From: Pseudomonadota bacterium
Lineage (GTDB): Bacteria > Pseudomonadota > Gammaproteobacteria > DASZBR01
DNA: 64,000 nucleotides
Assembly: GCA_021777765.1 (NCBI GenBank)
Contig: JAJYDF010000009.1
Location: forward strand, 1 to 64,000
Direction: 5' to 3'
Shown here piece by piece: positions 26,871 through 35,840 of the stretch. Made by a program: the position numbers and the translations under genes. How positions within the stretch are numbered: the first letter of the stretch is position 1; every line of letters begins with the position of its first letter. The notes under the pieces were generated by a model. It was not told where the DNA came from, did no database searches, and saw only the letters and a list, made by a program, of their open reading frames with translations.

Positions 26871-27220
26871 TTATATCCATCTTTTTTCTCTACACGATTG
26901 CTCAAAGGCTTTGTGCCTTTCTGTAAATAATAAATTTGATTCTTTTTCGCAGATATTACCAATAAGATTTGGAACTTTAGGATGTGTTTTCATTATATCA
27001 ATGGCACGAATCGGACTTTCGATATTCCATAATGTAAGCATATATGGAATATCTGTAGCATAGATAACATTTTTAAAATTTGACCAGCAGCAAGCAGATG
27101 CACACATACAGCAGGGTTCACCCGTTGTATATAACGGTAAAGTGTTCCATAAGACTCAACAGTACTGTTTAGCCTTGTAAATTCTATTAATGTTCTCATT
27201 CTCTCTTGGTGTGATTTCAT
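26871..27220 (-). pseudogene. Nucleoside/cytidine deaminase-family protein, frameshifted and truncated
   Basis: Two overlapping frames form one gene. The first (from 27220) reads SHQERMRTLIEFTRLNSTV then ESYGT, containing a His-x-Glu in the position of the H-A-E zinc motif. The second continues in another frame with LPLYTTGEPCCMCASACC, the P-C-x-x-C zinc-binding signature, then WSNFKNVIYATDIPYML. The shift falls near 27138, where one base appears missing. The N-terminal 40 or so residues of the family are also absent. The gene therefore is not functional as sequenced. Confidence 0.75.
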
Positions 27221-27513
27221 AATTACACAATTTCCTATAAAGGTTTATGCTTACCCATAAATTAATCGGAAATAAAATTTGAACAGCAATATAATTTCCA
27301 AAGTTAATGTGGGTTGGGGCAGTCAAATGATTATATCAGAATAAGTGAATCAATATTAAAAAATTGTTGATTTTACGATTATTCTAGAAAAGATAAATAC
27401 TTCTTTGGTTGGGGAAATCTCGATGCGCAACATTATCGACATTAATTGAATTTAATAACAAAATTAAAAATAGTTTAATCGCAAAATGCCCGAGTTTACG
27501 TATTAACGAGCCA

Positions 27514-28779
27514 CTACTGAGATTTAGTTTGGCGTTTTAAGTTGCTAGCACTTGTTTGGTTTTTACCAAGGGTAGGATTTTCGATGCCGAGGCTTTGATT
27601 TATTATATTTAGACCATTTACGATGGCATATGCTTTCCAAACTTTTGTATCGCTGTCTCTGCTATTACGCAATTTATCTAAGTCAGATTGCAAAACTTCC
27701 TTAAGATGTTCTTTGTCTCTTTGTGTAGAATTTTCGCATAATAACTGAATATAATGATTTAAATAACTATATTTTATATCATCTTTTTTCGTGATAAGAC
27801 TGATAATTTCGGGTAGTGCAGCACTAATCGTATTTAACATGGCGGACTTAAGTTTTCTTAACAAGATTTCGTTCTCCAACTTTGTACCAGGCTTGCTCTG
27901 TGTTAACTGTTCATAAAGATTAATATGCGTGCTTATTAATTCATACCCAGCTTCTAGGCGACTTTTTAAAGTTCTGCTTTTATTCATTGCCAAATTGTCT
28001 TTAATTTTTGGTGATTTTGCATCAGTTAAAATTAAATTATCTTGAATTGAGTTTTGGATGTTTTCGGATATAACTTTATAGGCTTTTATTTCAACGTCGA
28101 TAACCATTTTTGCAATGCTCTGACACAGTTGAATTTTATCATGGTAGAATTGCGCATTTTCTATAAATGCAACGGTATTATGATATTTGTTTTGTAACGT
28201 TAGAAGATTATTATAATAATTAATAACGTCATCAAAGCTTTCTTCATAGAGTATGCCTTGCTCTGCCAATTTTTGTATCCTTGTGAGCCCATCTTTAATT
28301 TTATTAAAATATTGGATTAATTCCTCTGAAGATATTTCTGAAATAAGTGTTTCTGGCTCATTCATTTCTTCTTCGGGTTGGTCTTGCATTTCACTTTGTA
28401 TTTTTTGGTAGATCTCTGATAAAGCGGTGTCAATATCGTTATAACAATTCCATTGTCGCTTCAGATTTTCCAGAAAATCTGCAGATATATCAGTCTGGAA
28501 TTCTATGATGAGACGATCTAGAGCAGTCATTAGCTTAGTATTAATTTTCATATTATGAGCCAGACTTTCATTATTGAGGGGGCCAGAAAAATCTATACTC
28601 TCTTGCAATGATTCGATGTTTTCTAATGCGGATATAATATGTTCATTTTCTGTGTGATCTAGCTTGCTGGCATACTCATGGGTTTTTATTGTTATCATAT
28701 CTAGTTCAACAAGAATCTTTTCAAGATGTTGCTCATCATTGTCTGATTGATAATCTGCTGGATTTGGCATCGCCGACAC
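27514..28779 (-). CDS. Hypothetical helical protein, candidate effector
   Basis: A 421-residue soluble acidic protein, almost wholly helical. Heptad-like patterns suggest coiled coil at about residues 20-110 and 150-215. No recognised family and no membrane segment. The C-terminus (TLGKNQTSASNLKRQTKSQ) is polar and flexible. The gene stands alone between remnants, with its promoter region carrying TATAATTTATAC-type AT-rich motifs. Helical orphan proteins with polar tails are common among Dot/Icm-type effectors, but nothing here proves it. Confidence 0.6.
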   Translation of the reverse strand: MSAMPNPADYQSDNDEQHLEKILVELDMITIKTHEYASKLDHTENEHIISALENIESLQESIDFSGPLNNESLAHNMKINTKLMTALDRLIIEFQTDISADFLENLKRQWNCYNDIDTALSEIYQKIQSEMQDQPEEEMNEPETLISEISSEELIQYFNKIKDGLTRIQKLAEQGILYEESFDDVINYYNNLLTLQNKYHNTVAFIENAQFYHDKIQLCQSIAKMVIDVEIKAYKVISENIQNSIQDNLILTDAKSPKIKDNLAMNKSRTLKSRLEAGYELISTHINLYEQLTQSKPGTKLENEILLRKLKSAMLNTISAALPEIISLITKKDDIKYSYLNHYIQLLCENSTQRDKEHLKEVLQSDLDKLRNSRDSDTKVWKAYAIVNGLNIINQSLGIENPTLGKNQTSASNLKRQTKSQ

Positions 28780-28892
28780 TCCTACATAATTTATAGTATT
28801 TGTATAAATTATAGGTCAAAGAGAAATGAGTTGTGTGATAGCTATGGTGTAGTTTTACAAACAGTATTGTCAAAAGAATGTGCAAAATCTTC

Positions 28893-28998
28893 AGGGGCAA
28901 GTTTCAGGTTTTACTTTTTTGTGGTCATCGACTTCAGATCAGTAATCTCTTTAAAATCAATAAATTTTTATAAGTATAAATAAGGAGACTTGCCCCCT
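28893..28998. repeat. MITE-like element with GGGGCAAGT ends
   Basis: GGGGCAAGTTTC at the left end and GAGACTTGCCCC at the right form inverted termini about 100 bases apart. The right flank reads ATAAATAAGGAGACTTGCC, close to ATAAATAATGGGACTTGACC at 47783. It is one member of the GGGTCAAGTCC-type family seen across the window, with no coding capacity. Confidence 0.55.
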
Positions 28999-29044
28999 TT
29001 GTTTTTTTCTAAATACCATATGCGATGTTTTACAATCTGATTTT

Positions 29045-29608
29045 TCATCGCTGTGCTTCTTCTTCCGCATCCACCAAAATAAACGCCATACGACAAAGCG
29101 AATTCGAGCGATTGCTCCAGGCGTGATTAGTGCCGCGCTGAATAACCACATCACCTGCTTTTAGCAGGCGTTCTTCTTTATCTAGGATAAGAAAAATTTC
29201 ACCGAGCAAGACAATGCCAAAGTCGATGGATTTCGTTCGGTGCATGAGAGGATGAGGTCTATGTTGATTTTGTATTTTATCAGCGTCTGCACCAATATTT
29301 TTCCAGCCTTGTTTTACACCATTGTGATCGAGTAAATGAATATAGTTTTCATCTGGTGGAAAATTCACAAAACGAAAATTAATCCCATTTTTACTCGGCG
29401 CTAAAGGAATATCGATATCGACGAGATTGGCAGAGTCATCAATTTTCGTAGGCATTTCATGAATACGCCATAAATTAATTAAGGCACATTCTTTAACATC
29501 CGGCAGGAGGTAAGTGATATTGGTGACATGTTTATCTTCAATAATTGTTGATTGCCCTTGCTCATCATGACCGGTGACTAGACGACGAATTGTATTATAC
29601 GCACTCAT
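29045..29608 (-). CDS. Cupin-domain protein
   Basis: A 187-residue single-domain cupin. The conserved half-barrel motif reads HRTKSIDFGIVLLGEIFLIL (about 121-140), followed by LKAGDVVIQRGTNHAWSNRS (about 147-166), which contains the G-D-V-V-x-x-x-x-x-x-H metal-ligand pattern. The N-terminal block (IRRLVTGHDEQGQSTI) is typical of a cupin family annotated as conserved hypothetical and sometimes linked to small-molecule catabolism. The substrate is unknown. The protein is complete and cytosolic, and the gene appears monocistronic. Confidence 0.85.
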   Translation of the reverse strand: MSAYNTIRRLVTGHDEQGQSTIIEDKHVTNITYLLPDVKECALINLWRIHEMPTKIDDSANLVDIDIPLAPSKNGINFRFVNFPPDENYIHLLDHNGVKQGWKNIGADADKIQNQHRPHPLMHRTKSIDFGIVLLGEIFLILDKEERLLKAGDVVIQRGTNHAWSNRSNSLCRMAFILVDAEEEAQR

Positions 29609-29701
29609 GCTTTACTCCGTTTAGTATTTAGGTCGCTTGAAGAAGAGACAACAACCAACGCTATAATATAAATCTTTAATTACAAATTTGGAATTATCAT
29701 T

Positions 29702-29839
29702 ATGATCCTACGGACACATGAAGAGCAAATAAAATTCTTAACAAAAAATTATGAAAATATTGAGAGATTATCTGAATCGATTATTACTTCGGGTGATGAA
29801 GTAGTAGTTTCTAATATTAGATCTAATAATAGGACTTGA
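29702..29839 (+). CDS. Short ORF, probable gene remnant
   Basis: A 45-residue frame (MILRTHEEQIKFLTKNYENI and onward) ending exactly in the repeat motif AATAATAGGACTTGA. It is acidic and helical and looks like the start of a larger protein. The stop is supplied by the repeat, suggesting that the repeat insertion or a deletion truncated the gene. Confidence 0.4.
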   Translation: MILRTHEEQIKFLTKNYENIERLSESIITSGDEVVVSNIRSNNRT

Positions 29840-29993
29840 ACCCTTTGTCTTTAGCTCGTAATTCTGGCACATTTTCTTTCACATCAATTGGTAAACTTTC
29901 TTGCTGTGGAAATGTCATAGGTGGAAAATATATTCCATTTCTGTGGCACGCAATTTTATAAATAGTAAGACTTCTTTTAATACCAGCGTATTA
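29823..29993 (-). pseudogene. Coding remnant without start codon
   Basis: An open minus-strand frame whose translation includes YKIACHRNGIYFPPMTFPQQ and then LPIDVKENVPELRAKDKGFK. The amino-acid composition is protein-like. There is a stop just upstream and no good initiation signal, so this looks like the C-terminal scrap of a lost gene. Family not recognised. Confidence 0.4.
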
Positions 29994-30039
29994 AATTATG
30001 TATTTTTACGTCTAACCATTACTCTGATTTATTGTGAAC

Positions 30040-31746
30040 TTACTTTTTTCCAAACTGTTGTCTCTCTTGCTCATAGACTTTTTGATCGCTTGCAATATCT
30101 TTTTTCTCGAGTTGATTTTCAGTTTCGCCGGTGATTTTTTTGCTATAAACTTCATTTGCAATATCTCTAATAATTTCGTAACGACTTGCTGCACCTTTTG
30201 TGCTTGCGATCATTTCAACTTGAATGTCAGTAAGTTTTTTTACAAAATCAACACTGAGTTCTCCAAACAAAATAGAATCTTGCATATCAAGATGAGATAA
30301 ATTTTTAAGTTCCTGTGGAGATAATAAATCGTACTTAACTATATTACCGTCAAGTAATTTAGCGTCAATTAGAGGTTTTAATATGTGTCCTTCAAAATAA
30401 CTTTCATGCTCATGCTTGTCTGAAATGTGAGCGAATTGCTGGTTATTTGTTTGACTTTTCCATGCGCTCGCAAATTGATTATGCGCGATTATATACTCAT
30501 TAAGAGGAAAATATTTAGTAATAAGAATGGATTTTTCCCTTGCAAGTGTTTTTTGCTTTTCTTCGTCATTCATTCCTGGAAGCACTTTGCTATTAATCTC
30601 ATCAATTTTACCTATAGGTATTAAGCCTGTTTCAATCATTGCATAGAAATAACTATTTATCATTTCGTATTTAAATTTTTGAATGGAATCATTATCCATT
30701 CCCTTCAATATTGCACCGCTGTGTGTAAGCCTAACAGCTAAATTAAGTTCTAATCTTAAAAGATTTTCTGCTTGTATTGCAGCGAATTCTTCTAAATTTC
30801 CATAAATAGCTGCGAATTCGCTTGGTGTTTTTAGGTATTCTAAATCAACACCAGTACCATGTCTTACCATATGATTAAATTCGTGATGCATACTTAAATA
30901 GCGAGGCGAGTAAATAAAACTGATTGTATTTGTTTTTGTGTCCAACCCTGGTTTAATAATCATATGTTGTAAAAAGGTCGGTAAAGGATAAAGAATAGAA
31001 AGTTCATTTGATGAATTTACTCCAACTGAGTAGGAAGTATCTTTAAATTCAAAATCTTCTTTCTTTAAGCTACTAATTGTATGAGAAATACGTTCTTTAT
31101 GATCAGCTATTTTTCCATCAGCCTTGAGTTGTTCAAGCTCGGGAACTTGTTTAGCTGTATGAGAGTTTGATCTAACTGCCTGATATGTTTGATTAGGGCC
31201 TGGTCTTAAAACAACAGCAATTATTGAAGAGAGGTGTGGCTTGTTTTTTTCCAGTATTAAATTTAATTTATCTAAATTTTTATATCCATTCTCTAAACTA
31301 ATGAGCTTAAGGAGATCAGATGTATAAGCTTTCATAGAATCTTTTTGTTTTGATGCATCCCCCATTTTAGGAATGGATTTTGCAACAATGCTATCGTACA
31401 GTTGCAAATTACCACAGCCTTTAGGCAGATAATTATTCATGAAAATCTCTTTATTAATTGTATCTAATCTAAGATAAGACTGAGTTGCACGTTGATGAGC
31501 ATCATCTAACAAATTAAATGCCTTGCTATAGTTTTCAATTAATTTGAGGTCATTTTCGGTAATATTAAGTGGGTTGATTTTAGATATTTCAAATTCGAAT
31601 TCGCTATGTAGATTTCTTTCTACGGTTTGTAATTGTTTCACATGATTGGCCAGCGACTGACCATCTAGTTCATCAGTAGCAATACTAGTAATGGCTTGAA
31701 TTTCTTTACGTTGGCTTATCAGGTTAATAATATTGTTAATTTCCAT
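30040..31746 (-). CDS. Putative HExxH zinc metalloprotease, candidate effector
   Basis: A 568-residue soluble protein. HEFNH at 288-292 (in SMHHEFNHMVRHGTG) is a gluzincin-type zinc motif. NLEEFAAIQAEN (317-328) follows at the distance where the third ligand (Glu) occurs. This spacing and the E-E pair resemble M91-family proteases of bacterial effectors such as NleD, though overall similarity is not evident. The N-terminal 130 residues are helical. The last 40 residues are polar and Lys/Glu-rich. No secretion signal. The gene is alone with 290 bases of AT-rich DNA before it. The protease call rests on the motif alone. Confidence 0.6.
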   Translation of the reverse strand: MEINNIINLISQRKEIQAITSIATDELDGQSLANHVKQLQTVERNLHSEFEFEISKINPLNITENDLKLIENYSKAFNLLDDAHQRATQSYLRLDTINKEIFMNNYLPKGCGNLQLYDSIVAKSIPKMGDASKQKDSMKAYTSDLLKLISLENGYKNLDKLNLILEKNKPHLSSIIAVVLRPGPNQTYQAVRSNSHTAKQVPELEQLKADGKIADHKERISHTISSLKKEDFEFKDTSYSVGVNSSNELSILYPLPTFLQHMIIKPGLDTKTNTISFIYSPRYLSMHHEFNHMVRHGTGVDLEYLKTPSEFAAIYGNLEEFAAIQAENLLRLELNLAVRLTHSGAILKGMDNDSIQKFKYEMINSYFYAMIETGLIPIGKIDEINSKVLPGMNDEEKQKTLAREKSILITKYFPLNEYIIAHNQFASAWKSQTNNQQFAHISDKHEHESYFEGHILKPLIDAKLLDGNIVKYDLLSPQELKNLSHLDMQDSILFGELSVDFVKKLTDIQVEMIASTKGAASRYEIIRDIANEVYSKKITGETENQLEKKDIASDQKVYEQERQQFGKK

Positions 31747-32034
31747 AATGTTTTCTAACCTTTTTCTGCTTGTATATTTGTTCTATATAGTAAGAGTTAT
31801 GGGAAATTGCAAATAACCTTAACATGTTTAATTTCAGTGAAGAAAATATTGTTTGATTATGAATGACTTATAAATAATTTTGCTATGTTATAAAAATTAT
31901 TTAATGAAAAGAAAGTGCTATTTTATGAAGTTAATTTTAGTAGAAAATATCGATAACATCTCAAATTATGTCGTGTATAGTATGTAAATAAATTAAATAA
32001 TGCAATTTTCCTGTCTAAAAATTCGCAATTATTG
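31747..32034. other. Intergenic, no gene
   Basis: AT-rich, carrying the promoter region of the HExxH gene. It contains TTATGTCGTGTATAGTATG (31968-31986), a partial match to the motif found at 37438 and 51154. Confidence 0.4.
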
Positions 32035-33087
32035 CTAAATACATGATGAACTATTTTTGCCTAGATTAAATCGCTGCATGAGATAATTGATAAAATTAAG
32101 AAAAATAAGCCCAATAATCCCTCCCAATAGCACATTTTCTACTCTTATTAATGCAACATGAGATGATGTTGATATAGCAAATGCAGCAATAGTAATAAAA
32201 AAACAGCGACTGGCGAAACCAATAAAATAATTCTTAAAACTTGTAAGAGTGAGCATAATTCCAAGCACCGCTAAGGAATAAATAAGTTCTGTATGTGGTA
32301 TCAGTTGACTTATTCCAATTCCCAAAATGATACCAAGACATGCACCCAAAAAACGTTGTAAAAACTTTTGATGAGATGCTCTAGGTTCTGAGGTAATTAC
32401 ACTTGCAGTCGACCAGATTAGCCATTCTGGATTTTCAATAGAAAGTGTCGTGGCCAGCAATGCCGAGACAAATACACTTATGAATATTGCAATGCTAGGT
32501 AGCCAACAATTTTTGATGGGTTCACCTTTATCAGGAAAAGGATAATTTTTATATTTGGTAGAAGATGTTGTTAAAAACAATTTGTGACGAAATAATACAT
32601 AAAATAACGCTAAAGTGATCCAAGCGAGAGGAGTGAGTTTAACAAATTGCCAGTAAGATTTAAGCCATTCTTGTTGAGAGGATAAATTTTGATAAATTTC
32701 ACATGCTAAATAGACAGCAGGAATAAAAGTGTAATTTCCAACAGTGCGCAACTTATTTCCAAAGTGCGCAAGATAAATACATCCCCACGCCATTAATGCA
32801 CAAAGAAAAACAAATGCTATTGCTTTTGTGTTAAGAAATAAATAAAGCAAACTAAATCCTATTAATATCAAGCTATAATGAAGTGTCATTATTAAAAAAC
32901 TATATTTCAATCGATTAGCTGATATAAAAAGCGAGATAGTAATCAAACCTACTTTAAGAAATAATATGTTATCAAATAGCCATGCGCATAAGAAAATTGG
33001 GATCAGACTTAATGCAGCAAAACTCATTTCAGGCCATAAAAATTGATGGCCAAAGCGCTTATAAAAACTATCAAAAGTATTTATCAT
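32035..33087 (-). CDS. FUSC-like inner-membrane protein
   Basis: A 350-residue membrane protein with nine or ten hydrophobic segments. The segment WSTASVITSEPRASHQKFLQ followed by RFLGACLGIILG (about 222-255) is the conserved loop of FUSC/aromatic-acid-exporter proteins. It is followed by the further helices IYSLAVLGIMLTLTS and SRCFFITIAAFAIS. This is the membrane domain only; the large cytosolic part found in YccS or AaeB is absent. It probably exports small organic acids. Monocistronic. Confidence 0.8.
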   Translation of the reverse strand: MINTFDSFYKRFGHQFLWPEMSFAALSLIPIFLCAWLFDNILFLKVGLITISLFISANRLKYSFLIMTLHYSLILIGFSLLYLFLNTKAIAFVFLCALMAWGCIYLAHFGNKLRTVGNYTFIPAVYLACEIYQNLSSQQEWLKSYWQFVKLTPLAWITLALFYVLFRHKLFLTTSSTKYKNYPFPDKGEPIKNCWLPSIAIFISVFVSALLATTLSIENPEWLIWSTASVITSEPRASHQKFLQRFLGACLGIILGIGISQLIPHTELIYSLAVLGIMLTLTSFKNYFIGFASRCFFITIAAFAISTSSHVALIRVENVLLGGIIGLIFLNFINYLMQRFNLGKNSSSCI

Positions 33088-33376
33088 GATTGTTAACTTA
33101 GTAAGTTGACTAATAAAAGCTATTATGAAATATTAATAATTAAAATACCACAATTGTACTGCTAAATCCTTAAACTTTTTGCGCATCTATCATACACTTT
33201 TTATTGAATATCTGGTTTTCTGAATATATTAATAATGGTTAAAAAATATTTAAAACTTCAAGATAAGCATAAAAATATTGCATTTCATTCGGCTTGTAAG
33301 AAATATTAATGTAACGCACATGAGCTTGGCCTTAACTCATGTGCATTAGTTTTGTAACATTCAATTGTGTCCTCAA

Positions 33377-33991
33377 TTATTTAAATGTTTTCATTTGATA
33401 TGATTGATTATCTCCGTTATTTTCAGTTTTGTTATTTTTTAATCCTTCTTCCACATCTGATGAAGAATTAACTAAACCATATGAAGTGGCTGCAGCTAAA
33501 TCATTTTTTAAAGATGATGTTACGGGTTGAGTACATTTGTTATAAACTACATAACAAGCTGCTGCAGCCATTAGAAAAAGCATAAAACAGATTAAATAAG
33601 GTCCAAGATGTGATTTACTATCACAGACAAACCCCATTAATCTTTCAGCAAAATCCTCTGGCAAAACTGGATTAGGTATATCAGCAAACACAGATTTTGC
33701 TGTGGAAACTAACGAGACTTTTGCACCATTAGCACAATTAAATGCAGGTGTTAAAGTTGCATTGTCAGGCATAGATACGACTTGACCCGCAAAAAAATCC
33801 GCGGTTTTATTAGCAGACACTGTCGCATTTTCAAATAAATAAGTGACACCTTGTTCCTTAAAGTTGACAACATAGTTAAATAATTTTTTCGCTTCAGCTA
33901 CAGTCATGCCGCCTGTCATTAACATTGCTAAAACAAAAGCTTTATATTTATTTTCTTCTTTATTGGGATCAGTAAACATAAAATTATACAT
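33377..33991 (-). CDS. Hypothetical single-pass membrane protein
   Basis: About 204 residues. ATG at 33991 is chosen because GGAG lies seven bases upstream; the longer frame from 34081 lacks a site. One hydrophobic segment (LGPYLICFMLFLMAAAACYVV, about residues 127-147). A Lys/Asn-rich tail (NKTENNGDNQSYQMKTFK) follows. The N-terminal part contains KYKAFVLAMLMTGGMTVAEAKKLF, a possible amphipathic helix, then a strand-rich stretch. No family recognised. Alone between an FUSC gene and another hypothetical. Confidence 0.6.
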   Translation of the reverse strand: MYNFMFTDPNKEENKYKAFVLAMLMTGGMTVAEAKKLFNYVVNFKEQGVTYLFENATVSANKTADFFAGQVVSMPDNATLTPAFNCANGAKVSLVSTAKSVFADIPNPVLPEDFAERLMGFVCDSKSHLGPYLICFMLFLMAAAACYVVYNKCTQPVTSSLKNDLAAATSYGLVNSSSDVEEGLKNNKTENNGDNQSYQMKTFK

Positions 33992-34526
33992 GAGAGTTCT
34001 CCTCGTTTTTTTAGATACGATAAAATACCGCGTTCTATTACTACGTGATAAATCAATAAATATTGCTATACATGGGCGCAAAAAAATATCTGCGCATAAA
34101 TAAATGTGATAGCAGTATCGAGTTGATAAATTTTAAATTGATTGCGTAAGATAGCCTCGCCAGGCTGTTATTAGATATTCGCCCTTCGGCGAATATGAAT
34201 AATATGAATAAAATAAATAGATGCAAAAGTGTTGGAGATATATTTCCCCTTCACTAGCTGTGTATTTGCGTTGCTATTTATTTTCATAAGAATTATCTGG
34301 GATATGTCAATTAATATAAAATTCAAGAGCTTTCTTTATATCATATCTTAAAAGATAAATCTACAGCTTAAGATGATTAATACAGATGAAAATTCATTTC
34401 CAATTTTTTTGAATAGAGATCCAAAGTCTCTTTATCATCGACAGTTAAGTGAAGCGCCGTTAAGGTTTTCTTAATAATGAGGTTTAAGTAAAGATAAATA
34501 ATAAGACTTGATCCCTTTGATAAATG
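33992..34526. other. Intergenic stretch with tandem hairpins and repeat end
   Basis: No gene. AGCCT CGCC AGGCT (34153-34166) is followed by ATATTCGCC CTTC GGCGAATAT (34175-34196), a 9-bp stem closed by a UUCG-type tetraloop. At 34493-34513 ATAAATAATAAGACTTGATC is a solo end of the dispersed inverted-repeat family. Confidence 0.5.
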
Positions 34527-35747
34527 TCATGGTATAGTTCGAACAGAAGTATTTTTGGTTATGTCAGCATTTTTAGGTGCATTATTTTTTGTTAATGTCG
34601 TAGATTCTTTAAAAAGATTTGGATTAGCACATCCATCAAATGAGACCCTTGCTATGAAGTTAGAAAAACTTACTGCGTAAGGTACAACTTCTTCACCCGC
34701 TTTATGATTATCAGTAGGGTCAATATAAAATATTAAATCATCGCGTGTTTCAGTATATTCTTTTTTGGCAGCACCTATGATTAAAATCACATGGCTAATC
34801 CCATTATTTTTTGTGCCATCATATGTATTTGGTTTAAAACATTTGGCTGTTATTTCATTAAAATTTTGCAATTTGATGGCATCTTTTGGATAAAATTCTT
34901 TACCAATAAATGCAGGAACACCTATGGGCCCGATATCATTCAAAAGAGCCAGCAGTTGATCAATTGTATTAAAAGAATTTCTTTGAATAGTTTGAATGTT
35001 GTATATCTTTTTCTGAAGAAGAAAATATATTTTTTGTGAAATAGCCACTTTAAGTTTATTATCTAAATCTGTAAATTTCGTATTGATATACTGAGGCAAG
35101 TAGTTTCTAACAAAATTCACATATAACTCATCAAAATTGAAATTGAGTTCATTAATAAATTTCGAATAGATTTTTATAAAATAGTTATTGATACGCATTT
35201 TAGTGAATTGACTATAAGTCAAAATGTTTTTCGGCGGATTACTGTTTTGTTGTGTTCTGTAATGATTTAAATAATCATTAATAAATGTTTGTACGATATC
35301 AGCATTCTTCATATATTCGAAGCCAATATTTTCCTTCGATAATTCTTGTAAAAATCCCATTTGTCTTATTGTGCCTTTGATATTTAATTCAATTTCGTCA
35401 TAATTATTAGCAGATGGATAAATTAAGTGCGGATTTATAGCAAATACTTTTTCAATAAAACCGACTAATTCATTTTCAACTCTTATTTGTAAGGTAAGGG
35501 CTGTCAATTCTTTGCGCTGGGCTGATAATATTTTTTCATCGCGTCTTTCTTTAGTTAAATTTTCGGGCGGAAATTTACCGATCCGCTGTCTCAGAAAATT
35601 CAATACATAATAGTTACAGGTTAATCCTTTTTGTGCATGTTGGTCACGAATTTTGGCGGGCGACGATAAATATCTTTTACCGGATGTCATTGCAATTAAG
35701 AGAGCGTTTTGTTTTTTAACTTTGAAGTTTGGCATAAATATTTCCAT
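34527..35747 (-). CDS. Hypothetical protein with a Cys-His-Asp pattern, candidate effector
   Basis: A 406-residue soluble protein. QKGLTCNYYVLNFL (Cys44), NNGISHVILIIGAAK (His319) and LIFYIDPTDN (Asp343) follow the order and local context of papain-like cysteine proteases or acyltransferases (Cys at a helix start, His at a strand start, Asp after a Y-I strand). The 260 residues between are helical and unlike known families. The C-terminal 45 residues are Asn/Thr-rich and flexible. The enzyme idea is an inference from residue order. The neighbouring gene 35841-37307 runs in the same direction 93 bases upstream with a hairpin between. Confidence 0.55.
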   Translation of the reverse strand: MEIFMPNFKVKKQNALLIAMTSGKRYLSSPAKIRDQHAQKGLTCNYYVLNFLRQRIGKFPPENLTKERRDEKILSAQRKELTALTLQIRVENELVGFIEKVFAINPHLIYPSANNYDEIELNIKGTIRQMGFLQELSKENIGFEYMKNADIVQTFINDYLNHYRTQQNSNPPKNILTYSQFTKMRINNYFIKIYSKFINELNFNFDELYVNFVRNYLPQYINTKFTDLDNKLKVAISQKIYFLLQKKIYNIQTIQRNSFNTIDQLLALLNDIGPIGVPAFIGKEFYPKDAIKLQNFNEITAKCFKPNTYDGTKNNGISHVILIIGAAKKEYTETRDDLIFYIDPTDNHKAGEEVVPYAVSFSNFIARVSFDGCANPNLFKESTTLTKNNAPKNADITKNTSVRTIP

Positions 35748-35782
35748 TTATTATGGATAAGTTTTATGGGCATTTTATTATT

Positions 35783-35808
35783 ACCTCTCCCACAAAAGTG
35801 GGGAAGGT
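35783..35808. repeat. Imperfect inverted repeat between genes
   Basis: ACCTCTCCCACAAAAGTGGGGAAGGT: nearly perfect arms around AAAA. It resembles the palindrome at 51190-51213 (CCTTCTCCCGC/GCGGGAGAAGG), so the two may belong to one short intergenic repeat family. No T run on either side. Confidence 0.5.
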
Positions 35809-35840
35809 TAAAATATAAATCTTTTATTGGTTTCTATAAA

